A DNA stretch of 64,000 nucleotides, from contig NZ_MVDD01000007.1 in the NCBI RefSeq assembly GCF_002843315.1, positions 62,001 to 126,000 of the forward strand. Reading direction: 5' to 3'. Shown here in pieces: positions 20,401-25,774 of the stretch. A model generated the notes under the pieces. The model searched no databases and had not been told where the DNA came from. It worked only from the letters and a program-made list of their open reading frames with translations. The translations under genes and the position numbers were made by a program. Position 1 is the first letter of the stretch; the number at the start of each line of letters is the position of its first letter. This DNA is from Labilibaculum filiforme. GTDB taxonomy: Bacteria > Bacteroidota > Bacteroidia > Bacteroidales > Marinifilaceae.

Positions 20401-20435
20401 AGCAATTTCAAATTTTTTAGTAGAAAATTCCTCAT
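8484..20435 (-). CDS. Giant T9SS-exported surface adhesin (PKD and cadherin-like repeats, TSP3, gliding-type C-terminal domain)
   Basis: The 3983-residue product (about 12 kb) begins with a signal peptide (about 1-34). About 16 PKD-like domains follow (about 35-1465), recognisable by repeated WDFG/WDFD and YTVTLTV motifs. A long tandem array of cadherin-like/VCBS-type domains comes next (about 1465-3790), with recurring SLPANGTLELNGVAV, NPDFNGTDSF and NADGTFTY. Calcium-binding thrombospondin type 3 repeats (about 3805-3888, DSDNDGISDEDE) precede the gliding motility-associated C-terminal domain (about 3892-3983: IPEGFSPNGDGINDFFVIKG, FNRWG, YYYVIDLGDG), a type B T9SS signal. The likely role is surface adhesion or gliding, as for SprB; the ligand is unknown. 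Three 460-residue internal repeats are described separately. A TATATTTG box lies about 80 bases upstream. Confidence 0.93.
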   Translation of the reverse strand: MRNFLLKNLKLLKRKVSAFSLIFFLLIPLGGFSQTADFSIALSSQCGNGTATFTDTSGPEPVTQWSWDFGNSNSLVTTDPALGQNPSAIFPTPGAYTVSLSVNGGLAVSKEIIIHPNPEPDFSPSTTAGCEPLDIVLSATANNVDVESYTIDGKIVGGVNGGNIVDYQWDFQGKLPGIDDTEPVLSLSGIGANDYGALLIVTDEFGCKGTKFQPSVFQVHPIPTADFNFTKDNSCGLGDVTFDGLATIASGQISEYQWDVDNDGSIEAISESYTHSFATAGIFDVALSLKSDQGCLSNKVIKQVQFNDGNTTDFSFSGNCAGQMVTFTDESSATAIAWSWDFNGDNIEDSNAQNPTTTFSSAGDKTVTLTATHNDACVMVLSKIVAISSASAAFTYDLSAACAPSYKVLFTNTSSASTGTITSYSWDFDGDNVEDSNLANPNFEFNASGTHPVKLTVVSSEACESTFTKEVIINEKSVDFSIISPAMGCEGLSVDFEAVYSDAANDAVLSWNWTFEGLEESSISNPSHTFASRGEYDVKLRIETSNGCILTESKPDAVQVGKKPIITNVTDPPSDCANDAVSFTATFTGLADSLFWDFSNGGNKTSAFTDGNSPQTISHTFTEDSDSHSLIVTAFDNGCASDAITVSNIEIKQPVARFTASKTVVCAVPETLTFTNLSSSDAVGTSYEWDFNGDNIVDSTDENPSFTYTVAGDYTVTLTVYNPDTGCTDERSQKIFVTTSSPNFVTDKTLACHPANISFTNQIIANSSANFSIDKVEWDFDNNGSIDSDEENPDYTYASPDSYGIRMTVTEENGCVYPVLKDGLVSINGPVASFTKLPLEACLNDEIAFTNTTTKFSADPANPDNYSYSWNFGDGASSNLKNPTHTYVSKDVFEVSLLVSDDLGCSNTFTESNSVIVPNLVAGFTTSKEIYCLGATVEFTNTANTTNGTASITNYEWDLDGNGSYEISTVSDANQSLLFSVAGTFTVKQKITSSLGCTDEFSKEITIVDGDGSFTPDAINLGCAPASTTFRANDGVDVVESYAWDFGDGGISEKRDPMHFYVNPGSYNVTLTVVLTGGCTKTSTQTVFVAGPVGDFSYNNITGCANPNHEVTFTASNMQDVTSLVWDFGNGITRSETLSTGVDEKSTIYNYMEKGTKLPILILTDDGTCGAYSYIREDLGRINTSTPPTVDFSKSSGDNICENVEFQFSDLSVLTDDRYQIVSWSWDFDEDGVEDSNAKNPSFTYTAAGTYDVSLTVTTNFGCTASLTKPAFITVVSPDNLTDLAITITEPGTVNSKFCSFDNVTFNGSATTSNGDNSISGWVWDFGDGNDASVQNAPHSYSAVDEGLTRTVTLTVTDNSQCVQSITKEVSIYKVDADFSITSSPVLRGNNIAFADLSTSKINVASDGIIDDWAWTFEEGTPTSSAAQNPSIIYNTIGSNYNVGLTVTNYEGCTDNASKTVSVLNNPPIVSDFGVSGNEDTDIAITQIDFDSNFDTSLDPSQTIVKVKIISLPANGDLYIGTTKISTIGTELTYAQLANLKFVPDENWNGNTSFIYNASDGYAYANVNESITITVNQIQDVPVVSDIVLSTNKDVNTTFDVATFEDKFSDVDLVGNTNPDFQKIKITEIPDPLTGVLKLNDLPVLLNQEIEKENLANLVFEPFLGFVGTSSFSWNGSDDADYASNVALINIEYFNTKPQLTSVDLGDQKEDELVTFPMSFFLDYHSDIDVNDDPFTSLKITSLPSSAAGVFKLNGTAPANLVVGMEIPYEALLELEFTPAAGFNGTIELGWDTFDGTEYSEAPATISFTYVNTPPTVSDFAKMAVDEDTQVDFTASNFTDNFTDVDVHDVLTRIKIKSLPANGTLKLNGVVVTDEQNISLADLDDLKYFPNPDFNGTDSFTWKGNDGTINSSNTASVNLTIKPVQDKPTVGNISKLAIEDDPVSITAQDFIDEFSDVDALYGNPNSTLVEIIITSLPANGTLELNGVAVAENDVILLADIDTGSGLVFVPNLGYEGDSSFDWNASDGLEYATTDATVTIKHTNTPPVVASHDFGTKLEDVVFTLTRNDFMTYYSDEDATDAQFKHVKIISLPSSTIGSFTIDISGTDEVLTTGIYSYSNLLAGLKFTPNSGANGIVELVWNAEDGTEYGADDATFSFTYINSIPTVADFAKTAVDEDNNVIFATTDFSTEPTVFTDVDVHDDLDKIQIKSLPTNGSLELDGVAVTNDQIIDVADLGKLVYIPNPDFNGTDSFTWIGNDGTDYSTSIATVSLTVNAVNDPPAAQNDSFNTDEDVQLSGDLKADNGNGLDADIDSNPADFIYTVFNGGTAAANGTILLNADGTFTYDPNPDFVGTVSFTYQVCDDASAPLVQECVTATVSITVDPVQDKPTLGNISKYAPEDNPVTISAQDFIDEFSDVDALYGNPNSTLVEIKITSLPANGTLELNGVAVILNQVILLADIDTGSGLVFVPNDGYEGDSSFDWNASDGLEYATTDATVTIKHTNTPPVVTSHDFGTKLEDVVFTLTRNNFETYYSDADATDSQFKHVKIVSLPSSDLGVFTIDISGTDEVLTPGIYSYSNLLAGLKFTPKSGANGTVNLVWNGEDGTEYGADDATFSFTYINSIPTVADFAKTAVDEDSNVIFATTDFSTEPTVFSDVDVHDDLDKIQIKSLPNNGSLELDGVAVTNDQIIDAADLGKLVYIPNPDFNGTDSFTWKGNDGTDYSSSTATVSLFVNAVNDPPVAQNDSFNTDEDAQLSGDLKADNGNGLDADIDSNPADFIYTVFNGGTAAANGTILLNADGTFTYDPNPDFVGTVSFTYQVCDDASAPLVQECVTATVSITVDPVQDKPTLGNISKYAPEDNSVTISAQDFKDQFSDVDALYGNANSTLVKIKITSLPDPIIGFLYLNGVPVTLNQEILVDDIDAGLGLVFIPNPGHEEEASFNWNASDGIDYALTDATVNIKHTNTPPVVVSHDFGTKLEDVVFTLTRNDFETYYSDADATDTQFQHVKIISLPLSELGVFTIDISGTDEVLTLGIYSYSNLLAGLKFTPKPGANGTVNLEWNGEDGTEYGADNATFSFTYINSIPTVADFSKPAVDEDSNVIFTATDFSTEPTVFSDVDIYDDLDEIQIKSLPFNGTLELDGVAVTDEQIISVADLGKLVYIPNPNFDGTDSFTWKGNDGTDYSSSTSTVSLFVNAVNDPPVAQDDSFNTDEDVQLSGNLKANNGNGLDTDVDSDPDDFIYTITDGGTASTNGTILVNADGTFTYEPNPDFFGVVSFTYQVCDDASTPLVQECVTATVTITVDPINDTPLAVDDDLWLKEDASISGNVFDNDEKLVDTPVVIVSNTDPANGTLVLNADGTFTYTPNSGYFGDDSFTYTLRDADGEESTATVSVVVDPLDYEPIANDDFDTINEDETSSGDLLSNDEDLINPPVVVISNTNPANGTVVVNADGTYIYTPNPDFNGIDTFTYTIEDADGDQDTATVSITVNPVNDTPIAVNDTNTVDEDTPVSANVLDNDTNLGDGPVTVVSNTDPANGTVVVNADGTYTYTPDEGFFGTDTFEYTLEDADGEQSTATITITVNSVNDVPLGVDDVNSTDENTVVTGNVLTNDSDVDGDLLTVVEINGETALVGTNIQLSGGGILRLNADGTYEFDPNGMYEYLNTDEEAYESFTYVLNDGTENGNEVSVVITIVGVNDAPIADDDQIDALDNEEVRIDVLDGDFDADGDDLIVSIVTDPIYGDVIVNEDGSISYIANLGAYCETDQITYQICDPEGLCDQATVTIEIGISDQDEDSIPDAIETLTADTDSDSTPDYLDLDSDNDGISDEDEAQISDSCTNLPIDTDADGIPDYRDTDSDNDGFTDKEEGDDDCDNDGIADYIDAYDDCAEYVFIPEGFSPNGDGINDFFVIKGIKDFPNSVLMIFNRWGAKIYSTKGYQNNWDGRADNSLTVGSEIIPEGTYYYVIDLGDGSKALKGFIYINY
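10520..11905 (-). repeat. Adhesin super-repeat unit 3 (most divergent copy)
   Basis: This unit begins at the peptide motif VQDKP (encoded at 11891-11905) and spans about 462 codons: several cadherin-like domains and a VCBS-type domain. It aligns in register with units 1 and 2 but has more substitutions. It ends where the motif changes to DPINDTP and the array switches to shorter VCBS-like repeats. Confidence 0.8.
11906..13285 (-). repeat. Adhesin super-repeat unit 2
   Basis: This is an exact 1380-base (460-codon) period between successive VQDKP motifs. The segment 11881-12240 matches 13261-13620 with only two differences that I can find by eye (near 12178 and 12214). Such nucleotide identity, including synonymous positions, points to recent duplication or gene conversion. 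Confidence 0.9.
13286..14665 (-). repeat. Adhesin super-repeat unit 1
   Basis: This is the first of the three units in protein order, again 1380 bases between VQDKP motifs (encoded at 14651-14665 and 13271-13285). It is close to unit 2 over most of its length, for example in the segments encoding HTNTPPVV and YINSIPTVADFAKTAVDED. Confidence 0.88.
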
Positions 20436-20517
20436 ATGTTAATAGGTATTTTTAGTTTATCGTTTCTTAAAATCTACTCAAAACATTAATTTAACCTTTT
20501 TTAAGATAATAATCTAA

Positions 20518-20525
20518 CAAATATA
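20518..20525 (-). promoter_or_regulatory. -7 promoter box for the adhesin operon
   Basis: The minus strand reads TATATTTG, a perfect match to the Bacteroidota TAnnTTTG consensus. It lies about 82 bases upstream of the adhesin ATG. A TTG -33 element at the usual spacing is not evident. Confidence 0.55.
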
Positions 20526-20783
20526 ACTTTTTTTGAGGAAAAAATCTTGTTTTTGACTTTCAGAATATTAACAAGAAATTTGAGGGGTTTGGTAAAAGAA
20601 AAATACCTATTGGTATTAATTTAGCAGAAATAAAAAGTGTGGAAATAAAAACTTCTATTTATCAACTAGTATTACAAGCCTTTATTTACAAGACTATTAT
20701 TATGAATGTTAGAATTTGACAATAAGTACTGTCTGAAAACCGAAACAAGGGAAAAATAAGACCTTGCACAAAAATGAAAGTTC

Positions 20784-20808
20784 GTTTTAATACAAACCTT
20801 ATTAAAAC
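20784..20808 (-). terminator. AT-rich hairpin after the Fic gene, possible terminator
   Basis: GTTTTAATA and TATTAAAAC form a perfect 9-bp stem with a 7-base loop, 36 bases beyond the Fic stop. It is nested inside a second inverted repeat, ACCTTGCA (20761-20768) and TGCAAGGT (20832-20839). The stem is AT-rich and has no immediate T-run, so terminator function is uncertain. Confidence 0.35.
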
Positions 20809-20843
20809 AAGTAGAGAATGATTTTTTTTAATGCAAGGTGTTT

Positions 20844-21998
20844 TTACAGCTCAAATAAGCTCAAGTACTCCGACAAATAGAAAATTCTATTTCGGCGGGC
20901 ACCGGCATATTCTTTCACCAAGTTGTGCTTCTCGAACTCTTTTACCAATAAATTGGCCGACTGAAAACTAAGTTGTAGTTTTTCCTTTACATCGCTTACC
21001 GACATAAACGGATTGAAATAGAACTCCGAAAGCAATTGTTTGGCAGTTAAAACCCTCTTTTTACCCATCTTCTCTTCTATAACCGACTCATAATGGACTG
21101 TTAATCGTTCCACATTTCCCAAAAGATTTTTACTGTGCAAAGCTGTTTCCCTAACTCCAGTTAGAAAAAATTTAATCCATTGTTCGATATCATTTTTAGA
21201 ACGGATTAAATTTAAACGATGGTAATATTCTAAACGATTCCTTTCAAAGAAAACCGACAAACAAAAAATAGGACGAGCAACAAACTTTAAACTAATAATT
21301 TCAAACAAAATTAAAGTTCGAGCAGTTCGTCCATTCCCATCCAAAAAAGGAAGTATATTTTCAAATTGATACAAGGAAATAGCCATTTTAATCAACTGCG
21401 GTAATTCCAAATCATCGTTTCTCCAGAATTTTTTGCCATCATTAATTAAAATTTTTAGCTCATGCTTGTTTGGCGGGCTGTAATTCGATTCCTCCCTAAA
21501 AGGACTCTCGTGAGTTTGGAAGAAGGATCTCAATTTCCCACCAAATTCTTCTTTGGCAGGCAAATTAGAACATAGTATTTTATGCGCCTCCTTTACTAAG
21601 CGAACCGACAAAGGGAATTTTTGAAGCTCGCTTACTCCCCAATGAATAGCTCGAATATGATTCGCTATTTCTTTTTGAGCATATTGATTTTTAAAAGATT
21701 GCGAACCATCAGGAACCAATGCTTGATACAAATCACATTTATTCCCTTCAATTAAATTGGATGCAATAACTTCCTGTATTACAAATAAAGGAATATGATG
21801 ACTTATATTGGGAAAAAATTTAGAATACGCATTTAGTTCTCCCAATTCTAGCATGGCAGATTCTAGTAGGATATTTATTTGTTTATCCTTCCACTCAAAA
21901 GACCGATTAATTAAAGATGGCGTAACGCTTTTGTAGCCTTCCTTAAAACTTTGGTAAACAAAGTCACCCCTGTTTTTTTTATTCAACTTATCGTCCAT
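20844..21998 (-). CDS. Fic family protein with substituted catalytic histidine
   Basis: The 384-residue protein has a Fic N-terminal domain (about 30-130), a Fic core (about 130-270) and a C-terminal winged-helix-like region (about 300-384). The inhibitory-helix pattern (S/T)xxxE(G/N) is visible as SNLIEGN near residue 80, which is the class II arrangement. The core motif reads LPFLDGNGRTAR where active Fic AMP-transferases have HPFxDGNGRxxR: the catalytic His is Leu (codon CTT). The phosphate-binding DGNGR part and the second Arg are intact. The protein may therefore bind nucleotide without AMPylating, may use another chemistry, or may act as a regulator through its winged helix. No toxin-antitoxin partner is adjacent. 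A 9-bp inverted repeat lies 3 bases upstream of the ATG. Confidence 0.88.
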   Translation of the reverse strand: MDDKLNKKNRGDFVYQSFKEGYKSVTPSLINRSFEWKDKQINILLESAMLELGELNAYSKFFPNISHHIPLFVIQEVIASNLIEGNKCDLYQALVPDGSQSFKNQYAQKEIANHIRAIHWGVSELQKFPLSVRLVKEAHKILCSNLPAKEEFGGKLRSFFQTHESPFREESNYSPPNKHELKILINDGKKFWRNDDLELPQLIKMAISLYQFENILPFLDGNGRTARTLILFEIISLKFVARPIFCLSVFFERNRLEYYHRLNLIRSKNDIEQWIKFFLTGVRETALHSKNLLGNVERLTVHYESVIEEKMGKKRVLTAKQLLSEFYFNPFMSVSDVKEKLQLSFQSANLLVKEFEKHNLVKEYAGARRNRIFYLSEYLSLFEL

Positions 21999-22001
21999 AT
22001 G

Positions 22002-22026
22002 CCTGAATAAACAGTAATTATTCAGG
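22002..22026 (-). promoter_or_regulatory. Inverted repeat at the Fic gene start (possible operator or translation-blocking hairpin)
   Basis: CCTGAATAA (22002-22010) and TTATTCAGG (22018-22026) are perfect 9-base arms around a 7-base spacer. The element occupies the ribosome-binding region of the Fic gene. It could be an operator for the protein's own winged-helix domain, or an RNA stem limiting translation. Confidence 0.5.
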
Positions 22027-22164
22027 TTAAAAGTATTAATAATTTAATAAAAACTAAGGCTAACACCAGAGATCACTATCTTATTTACAATTTTAGATAC
22101 ATGCATACATATTGTATTTACTAGCCTAAGCAGATTTTTAATTCTTTTGATTTTAAAATTTATC

Positions 22165-22194
22165 TTGCAATACCTATAAATTAAATTATATTTC
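22165..22194 (+). promoter_or_regulatory. Promoter of the FadL-family gene
   Basis: A TTG -33 element (22165-22167) is followed after 19 bases by TATATTTC (22187-22194), one mismatch to TAnnTTTG. Spacing and sequence fit the Bacteroidota primary sigma factor. The box is 25 bases from the ATG. Confidence 0.55.
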
Positions 22195-22219
22195 GCCCAA
22201 ATTAATTAATCATTAACTT

Positions 22220-23488
22220 ATGATAAGAAAAATATGTTTAGCCATTGCTCTAATTGTACTGGCTATCAATGTGAAAGCGGAAGGCTATGCCGTTAACGTT
22301 CAAGGTAATAAACAAACAGGTATGGGCCACGTGGGTACTGCATTAAATTTTGATGCAAGTAGTATGCAATGGAATCCTGGAGCTTTAGCTACACTAGATC
22401 AAAAATATAGCTTCTCGGTAGGAGGATTTGCGACTCTAATTAAAACAGAATTTACTGGAGCTTCTGGCATGACCGAAGAAACTGATAACCCAACAGGAAC
22501 CCCATTCTACTTATACGGATCGATGAAAGTATCGGACAAGCTTGCTTTTGGCCTTGGTGTTTATAGTCCATTTGGAAATAAAGTTGACTTTGGAAAAGAA
22601 TGGAGTGGAAAATATTTGATTCAGGATATTAGCTTAAAAGCCATTTATATTCAACCAACCGTTTCCTATCAGCTGGCAGACTGGATTAGTGTTGGTGCTG
22701 GTTTAAACATTGTATATGGTAGTGTAGAATTAAATAGAGCTATACCATTAGCTTCGCTTGGAGCACCAGATGGAGAAGTTGAAATAAGTGGTAGTAAAAT
22801 TCAGTATGGTTACAATTTAGGTATATTCCTTCAACCAACAGAGAAATTAAATATCGGACTATCGTATCGTTCTCAAGTAGATGTAGAACTTGAATACTCC
22901 GATGGCGACGTTGATTTTACTGTCGCTGATCCTATTTCTCCATTATTCCCAGATGGTGGAGTTGCTGCAACACTACCTTTACCAGCGAGTTTTAATATTG
23001 GACTTGCTTACCAAATTGATGAGAAATGGCTGATTTCAGCTGATGTGAATTTTGTACAGTGGGATGTTTATAAAGCATTAAATTTTGATTTTGAAACAAA
23101 CACTACAACCATGGTTTCTACTCCTGGAAGCCCAGTGGAAGTTCCTGTACTTCAAGATTCTAACAGTAAAAGAGATTGGGATAACTCGACAACATACCGA
23201 ATTGGAGCACAATATGCAGCAAATGAAAAGTTAGACCTTCGTGCTGGTTTTTACTATGATGAAACTCCAACCAATGAAAAATTCTACACCCCCGAAACAC
23301 CAGGAGCAAATAAAATTGGTATCTCAGCAGGTTTCTCATACCTATTAACCGATAAATTAAGCGTAGATGCTTCTTTATTGTATATCAAAGGTGAAAAAAT
23401 TAATGCCGTTGATGGTAATACAGGATTTGCAGGCGAATATGAAAACACCGGATTCCTACCAGGAATTGGAGTGTCGTACAATTTCTAG
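22220..23488 (+). CDS. OmpP1/FadL family outer-membrane transporter
   Basis: The 422-residue protein has a signal peptide ending near NVKA (residue 20). The mature start EGYAVNVQGNKQTGMGHVGT is typical of the FadL family, whose N-terminus plugs the barrel. NFDASSMQWNPGALA follows and matches the conserved asparagine/proline-rich NPA-type region, and the rest consists of amphipathic beta-strands ending in the aromatic YNF. These porins carry long-chain fatty acids or other hydrophobic compounds across the outer membrane; the actual substrate cannot be told. It is monocistronic, with its own promoter and a terminator immediately downstream. Confidence 0.92.
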   Translation: MIRKICLAIALIVLAINVKAEGYAVNVQGNKQTGMGHVGTALNFDASSMQWNPGALATLDQKYSFSVGGFATLIKTEFTGASGMTEETDNPTGTPFYLYGSMKVSDKLAFGLGVYSPFGNKVDFGKEWSGKYLIQDISLKAIYIQPTVSYQLADWISVGAGLNIVYGSVELNRAIPLASLGAPDGEVEISGSKIQYGYNLGIFLQPTEKLNIGLSYRSQVDVELEYSDGDVDFTVADPISPLFPDGGVAATLPLPASFNIGLAYQIDEKWLISADVNFVQWDVYKALNFDFETNTTTMVSTPGSPVEVPVLQDSNSKRDWDNSTTYRIGAQYAANEKLDLRAGFYYDETPTNEKFYTPETPGANKIGISAGFSYLLTDKLSVDASLLYIKGEKINAVDGNTGFAGEYENTGFLPGIGVSYNF

Positions 23489-23513
23489 AAACAAAAACAT
23501 AAAATAGAGTTAA

Positions 23514-23542
23514 GGGCCTGTTCGAACAAACAGGCCCTTTTT
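23514..23542 (+). terminator. Rho-independent terminator of the FadL gene
   Basis: GGGCCTGTT (23514-23522) pairs with AACAGGCCC (23529-23537) around a 6-base loop and is followed by a T-run. It lies 26 bases after the stop codon. Confidence 0.9.
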
Positions 23543-23708
23543 CTATGTACTTTAATTAGCATGCCTGGTATCACCGTTGATCTAAACATTTCCTATCTTC
23601 ATCAATATTGACAAAACATTGCCAAAGACTATCGAAAGTATTTCCTTATTTTGCACTCCTATCAAACCAGTATATCTAATTGATTTCCATAATAAACACT
23701 TGAAAAGC

Positions 23709-25631
23709 ATGAAGTTATTTCGGATAATTATTTTTTTTATATTGATCGGCTTTTATTCTACTGCGCATTCCGAAAAACTTAGTGCTACCGAAACCCAAGA
23801 AAATAATTCCCTAAGTAAGCAAATGCAACATTACTTAGATTCTTCTGCTTATTTGCGCAATATATCCTCGGAACAAAGCATATTTGTTTGCCAAAAAGCC
23901 ATTTTATTAGCTGAAGAAAGCGAAGATCCTGATCTACTCTCACAATCTTATAAAACACAAGGAATTAACTATTATTATTCCGGAACCTACGATTCTGCTT
24001 TCGTTTATTACGAAAAAGCCATTCATCAATTCGAAGCTACCAATGCTCAAGTTGACATTGGTAAAGTTCTTGGAAACATCGGATTGCTGTACCGAAAACA
24101 AGGAAAATACGCCAAAGCACTAGAGTATTACTTAAAAAATCTAAAAATTTACAAAGACCTAAATTACGAAGAAGGTTTAGGTAGTGTTTTCAACAATATT
24201 GGAAACCTATATTTTAATACCGAAGAATTTGATGAAGCCGAAACCTATTACCAATACGCCTTAAGAAACTTTATACAATTTGAGAAAACTTTAGATATCG
24301 CGAATGCCTATATCAATTTAGGTGCTATTTGTGAAAAAAGGAAAGAATTTTCGGAAAGTATGGATTACTACAATAAATCCTTGTTCGAAAATTCGAAGGT
24401 TGGTAATGTTCAATTTGAATCGAAACTACTTTTTAATATTGGCTATTTATTTCACTCACAAGGCCAATTAGATTCTGCTATTAAATATGTGCAAAAAGCC
24501 GAAGAGATAAGAATTAAAATAGGAGATAAGGATGGCATTGTTAGTACCAAATTAGAACTGGCAAGAATTGCAATCGATCAGGGCAAATATGACTTAGCCG
24601 AAAAACTACTTTTAAAGGCTGATGAAATTGCAAGAATTAATAACATGCTAAAATGGAGAGAAGAAATTCTTACAAGTCTTACAAAGGTTTATCAAACCAC
24701 AAAAAATTACGAAAAAGCCTTTATCCATCAAAATGAGATGATTCGAGTAAGAGATTCTTTGAATATCATTCAAATAAACATGCGCTTTGAAGAACTCTCT
24801 ACGGAATACGAAACAGAAAAACGCAAAAAAGAATTAGAACTGTTACAGCAAAAAAGTCAGATTCAGCATCTTGAATTAGGAAAGAAAAATGCCTGGATTA
24901 TTATCCTTATGATCGTAATGTTACTAGGAGTCGTTGTTATTCTCGTTTCCCTAAGAATTAACCGCTTACGCGTAGATCATAAAATTATGGATTTGCGACA
25001 AAAGGTGTTATTAACGCAAATGAATCCACATTTTTTATTTAATTCATTAACAGCAATTCAGAGTTTTATATTGGATAAAAAAACGATCGAAGCCAATAAC
25101 TACCTTTCCAGATTAGCCAATTTGGTACGTGGAATTCTAGAAAACTCAAGAGAAGAATTTGTATCGCTACGAACAGAACTTGAAACTTTACAAGACTACA
25201 TTGGACTTCAAAAGTTACGCTTTGAAAATGAGATAGATTATGAGTTTATTGTAGATAAAAATATTGATCAGGAGCAGGTGCTGGTGCCTCCAATGCTAGC
25301 ACAACCTTTTGTCGAAAATGCCTTAATTCATGGCATGCTTCGTAATAATCCCAATGCCAGAATACAGGTAATTATATCGCTTAATAAAGCAATGGATGTG
25401 CTCCGATTTAAAATTAAAGACAATGGCATTGGAATTAACGAAGCCAAAAAACAAAACGAGAATAAAAATCACAAATCAATCGCTACATCAATTGCTCTCG
25501 ATCGCGTTAAAATCTATAATTTTAAATCTTCGAAAAAGATGCACTTCGAAATTGTAGATCTAAAACAGCTCGATTCAAGCTTACAGGGAACACAAGTATG
25601 CTTTTCAATTCCATTAAACATTCAGAATTAA
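23709..25631 (+). CDS. TPR-containing LytS-type sensor histidine kinase, copy 1
   Basis: The product is 640 residues from the ATG at 23709. That start is chosen because it begins the signal-like segment MKLFRIIIFFILIGFY and gives exactly the length of the downstream paralogue; a start at 23619 would add 30 residues with no signal. About six TPR repeats fill residues 60-360 in the periplasm. A coiled coil leads to one transmembrane helix (about 395-415). A His_kinase domain follows with His441 in MNPHFLFNS, then an ATPase domain with NALIHGML and DNGIGI. Such kinases usually signal to LytTR response regulators, but none is adjacent. The signal is unknown. Confidence 0.9.
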   Translation: MKLFRIIIFFILIGFYSTAHSEKLSATETQENNSLSKQMQHYLDSSAYLRNISSEQSIFVCQKAILLAEESEDPDLLSQSYKTQGINYYYSGTYDSAFVYYEKAIHQFEATNAQVDIGKVLGNIGLLYRKQGKYAKALEYYLKNLKIYKDLNYEEGLGSVFNNIGNLYFNTEEFDEAETYYQYALRNFIQFEKTLDIANAYINLGAICEKRKEFSESMDYYNKSLFENSKVGNVQFESKLLFNIGYLFHSQGQLDSAIKYVQKAEEIRIKIGDKDGIVSTKLELARIAIDQGKYDLAEKLLLKADEIARINNMLKWREEILTSLTKVYQTTKNYEKAFIHQNEMIRVRDSLNIIQINMRFEELSTEYETEKRKKELELLQQKSQIQHLELGKKNAWIIILMIVMLLGVVVILVSLRINRLRVDHKIMDLRQKVLLTQMNPHFLFNSLTAIQSFILDKKTIEANNYLSRLANLVRGILENSREEFVSLRTELETLQDYIGLQKLRFENEIDYEFIVDKNIDQEQVLVPPMLAQPFVENALIHGMLRNNPNARIQVIISLNKAMDVLRFKIKDNGIGINEAKKQNENKNHKSIATSIALDRVKIYNFKSSKKMHFEIVDLKQLDSSLQGTQVCFSIPLNIQN

Positions 25632-25774
25632 TAAATTTTCTCAACATCAAAAGAATAATTTTACTTGTTTAAATAAACTAAATATTTACATTGTAGAATA
25701 AATTAATTGACTCTATTGGTATCGCAACAAAAACGAACCATACAGACTATTGTTTACCTAGTTTATTTTTCCAT

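Larger units (their letters stand above)
20436..20843. other. Intergenic region upstream of the giant adhesin
   Basis: This is a 408-base AT-rich non-coding stretch between the Fic gene and the adhesin, both on the minus strand. It holds a strong minus-strand -7 box (20518-20525) and nested inverted repeats near the Fic end (20761-20840). No small gene was recognised. Confidence 0.6.

Noticed and set aside
8484-20435. Many open frames of 60-105 codons on both strands inside the adhesin gene (for example 14698-15009 plus and 19772-20089 plus)
   Set aside because: They lie entirely within a continuous 3983-codon frame with clear domain content; their peptides have no family features and arise from repeat composition.
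23619-23708. 30-residue N-terminal extension of the first sensor kinase
   Set aside because: The extension is not signal-like, whereas the ATG at 23709 starts a signal peptide and gives the same length as the paralogue.
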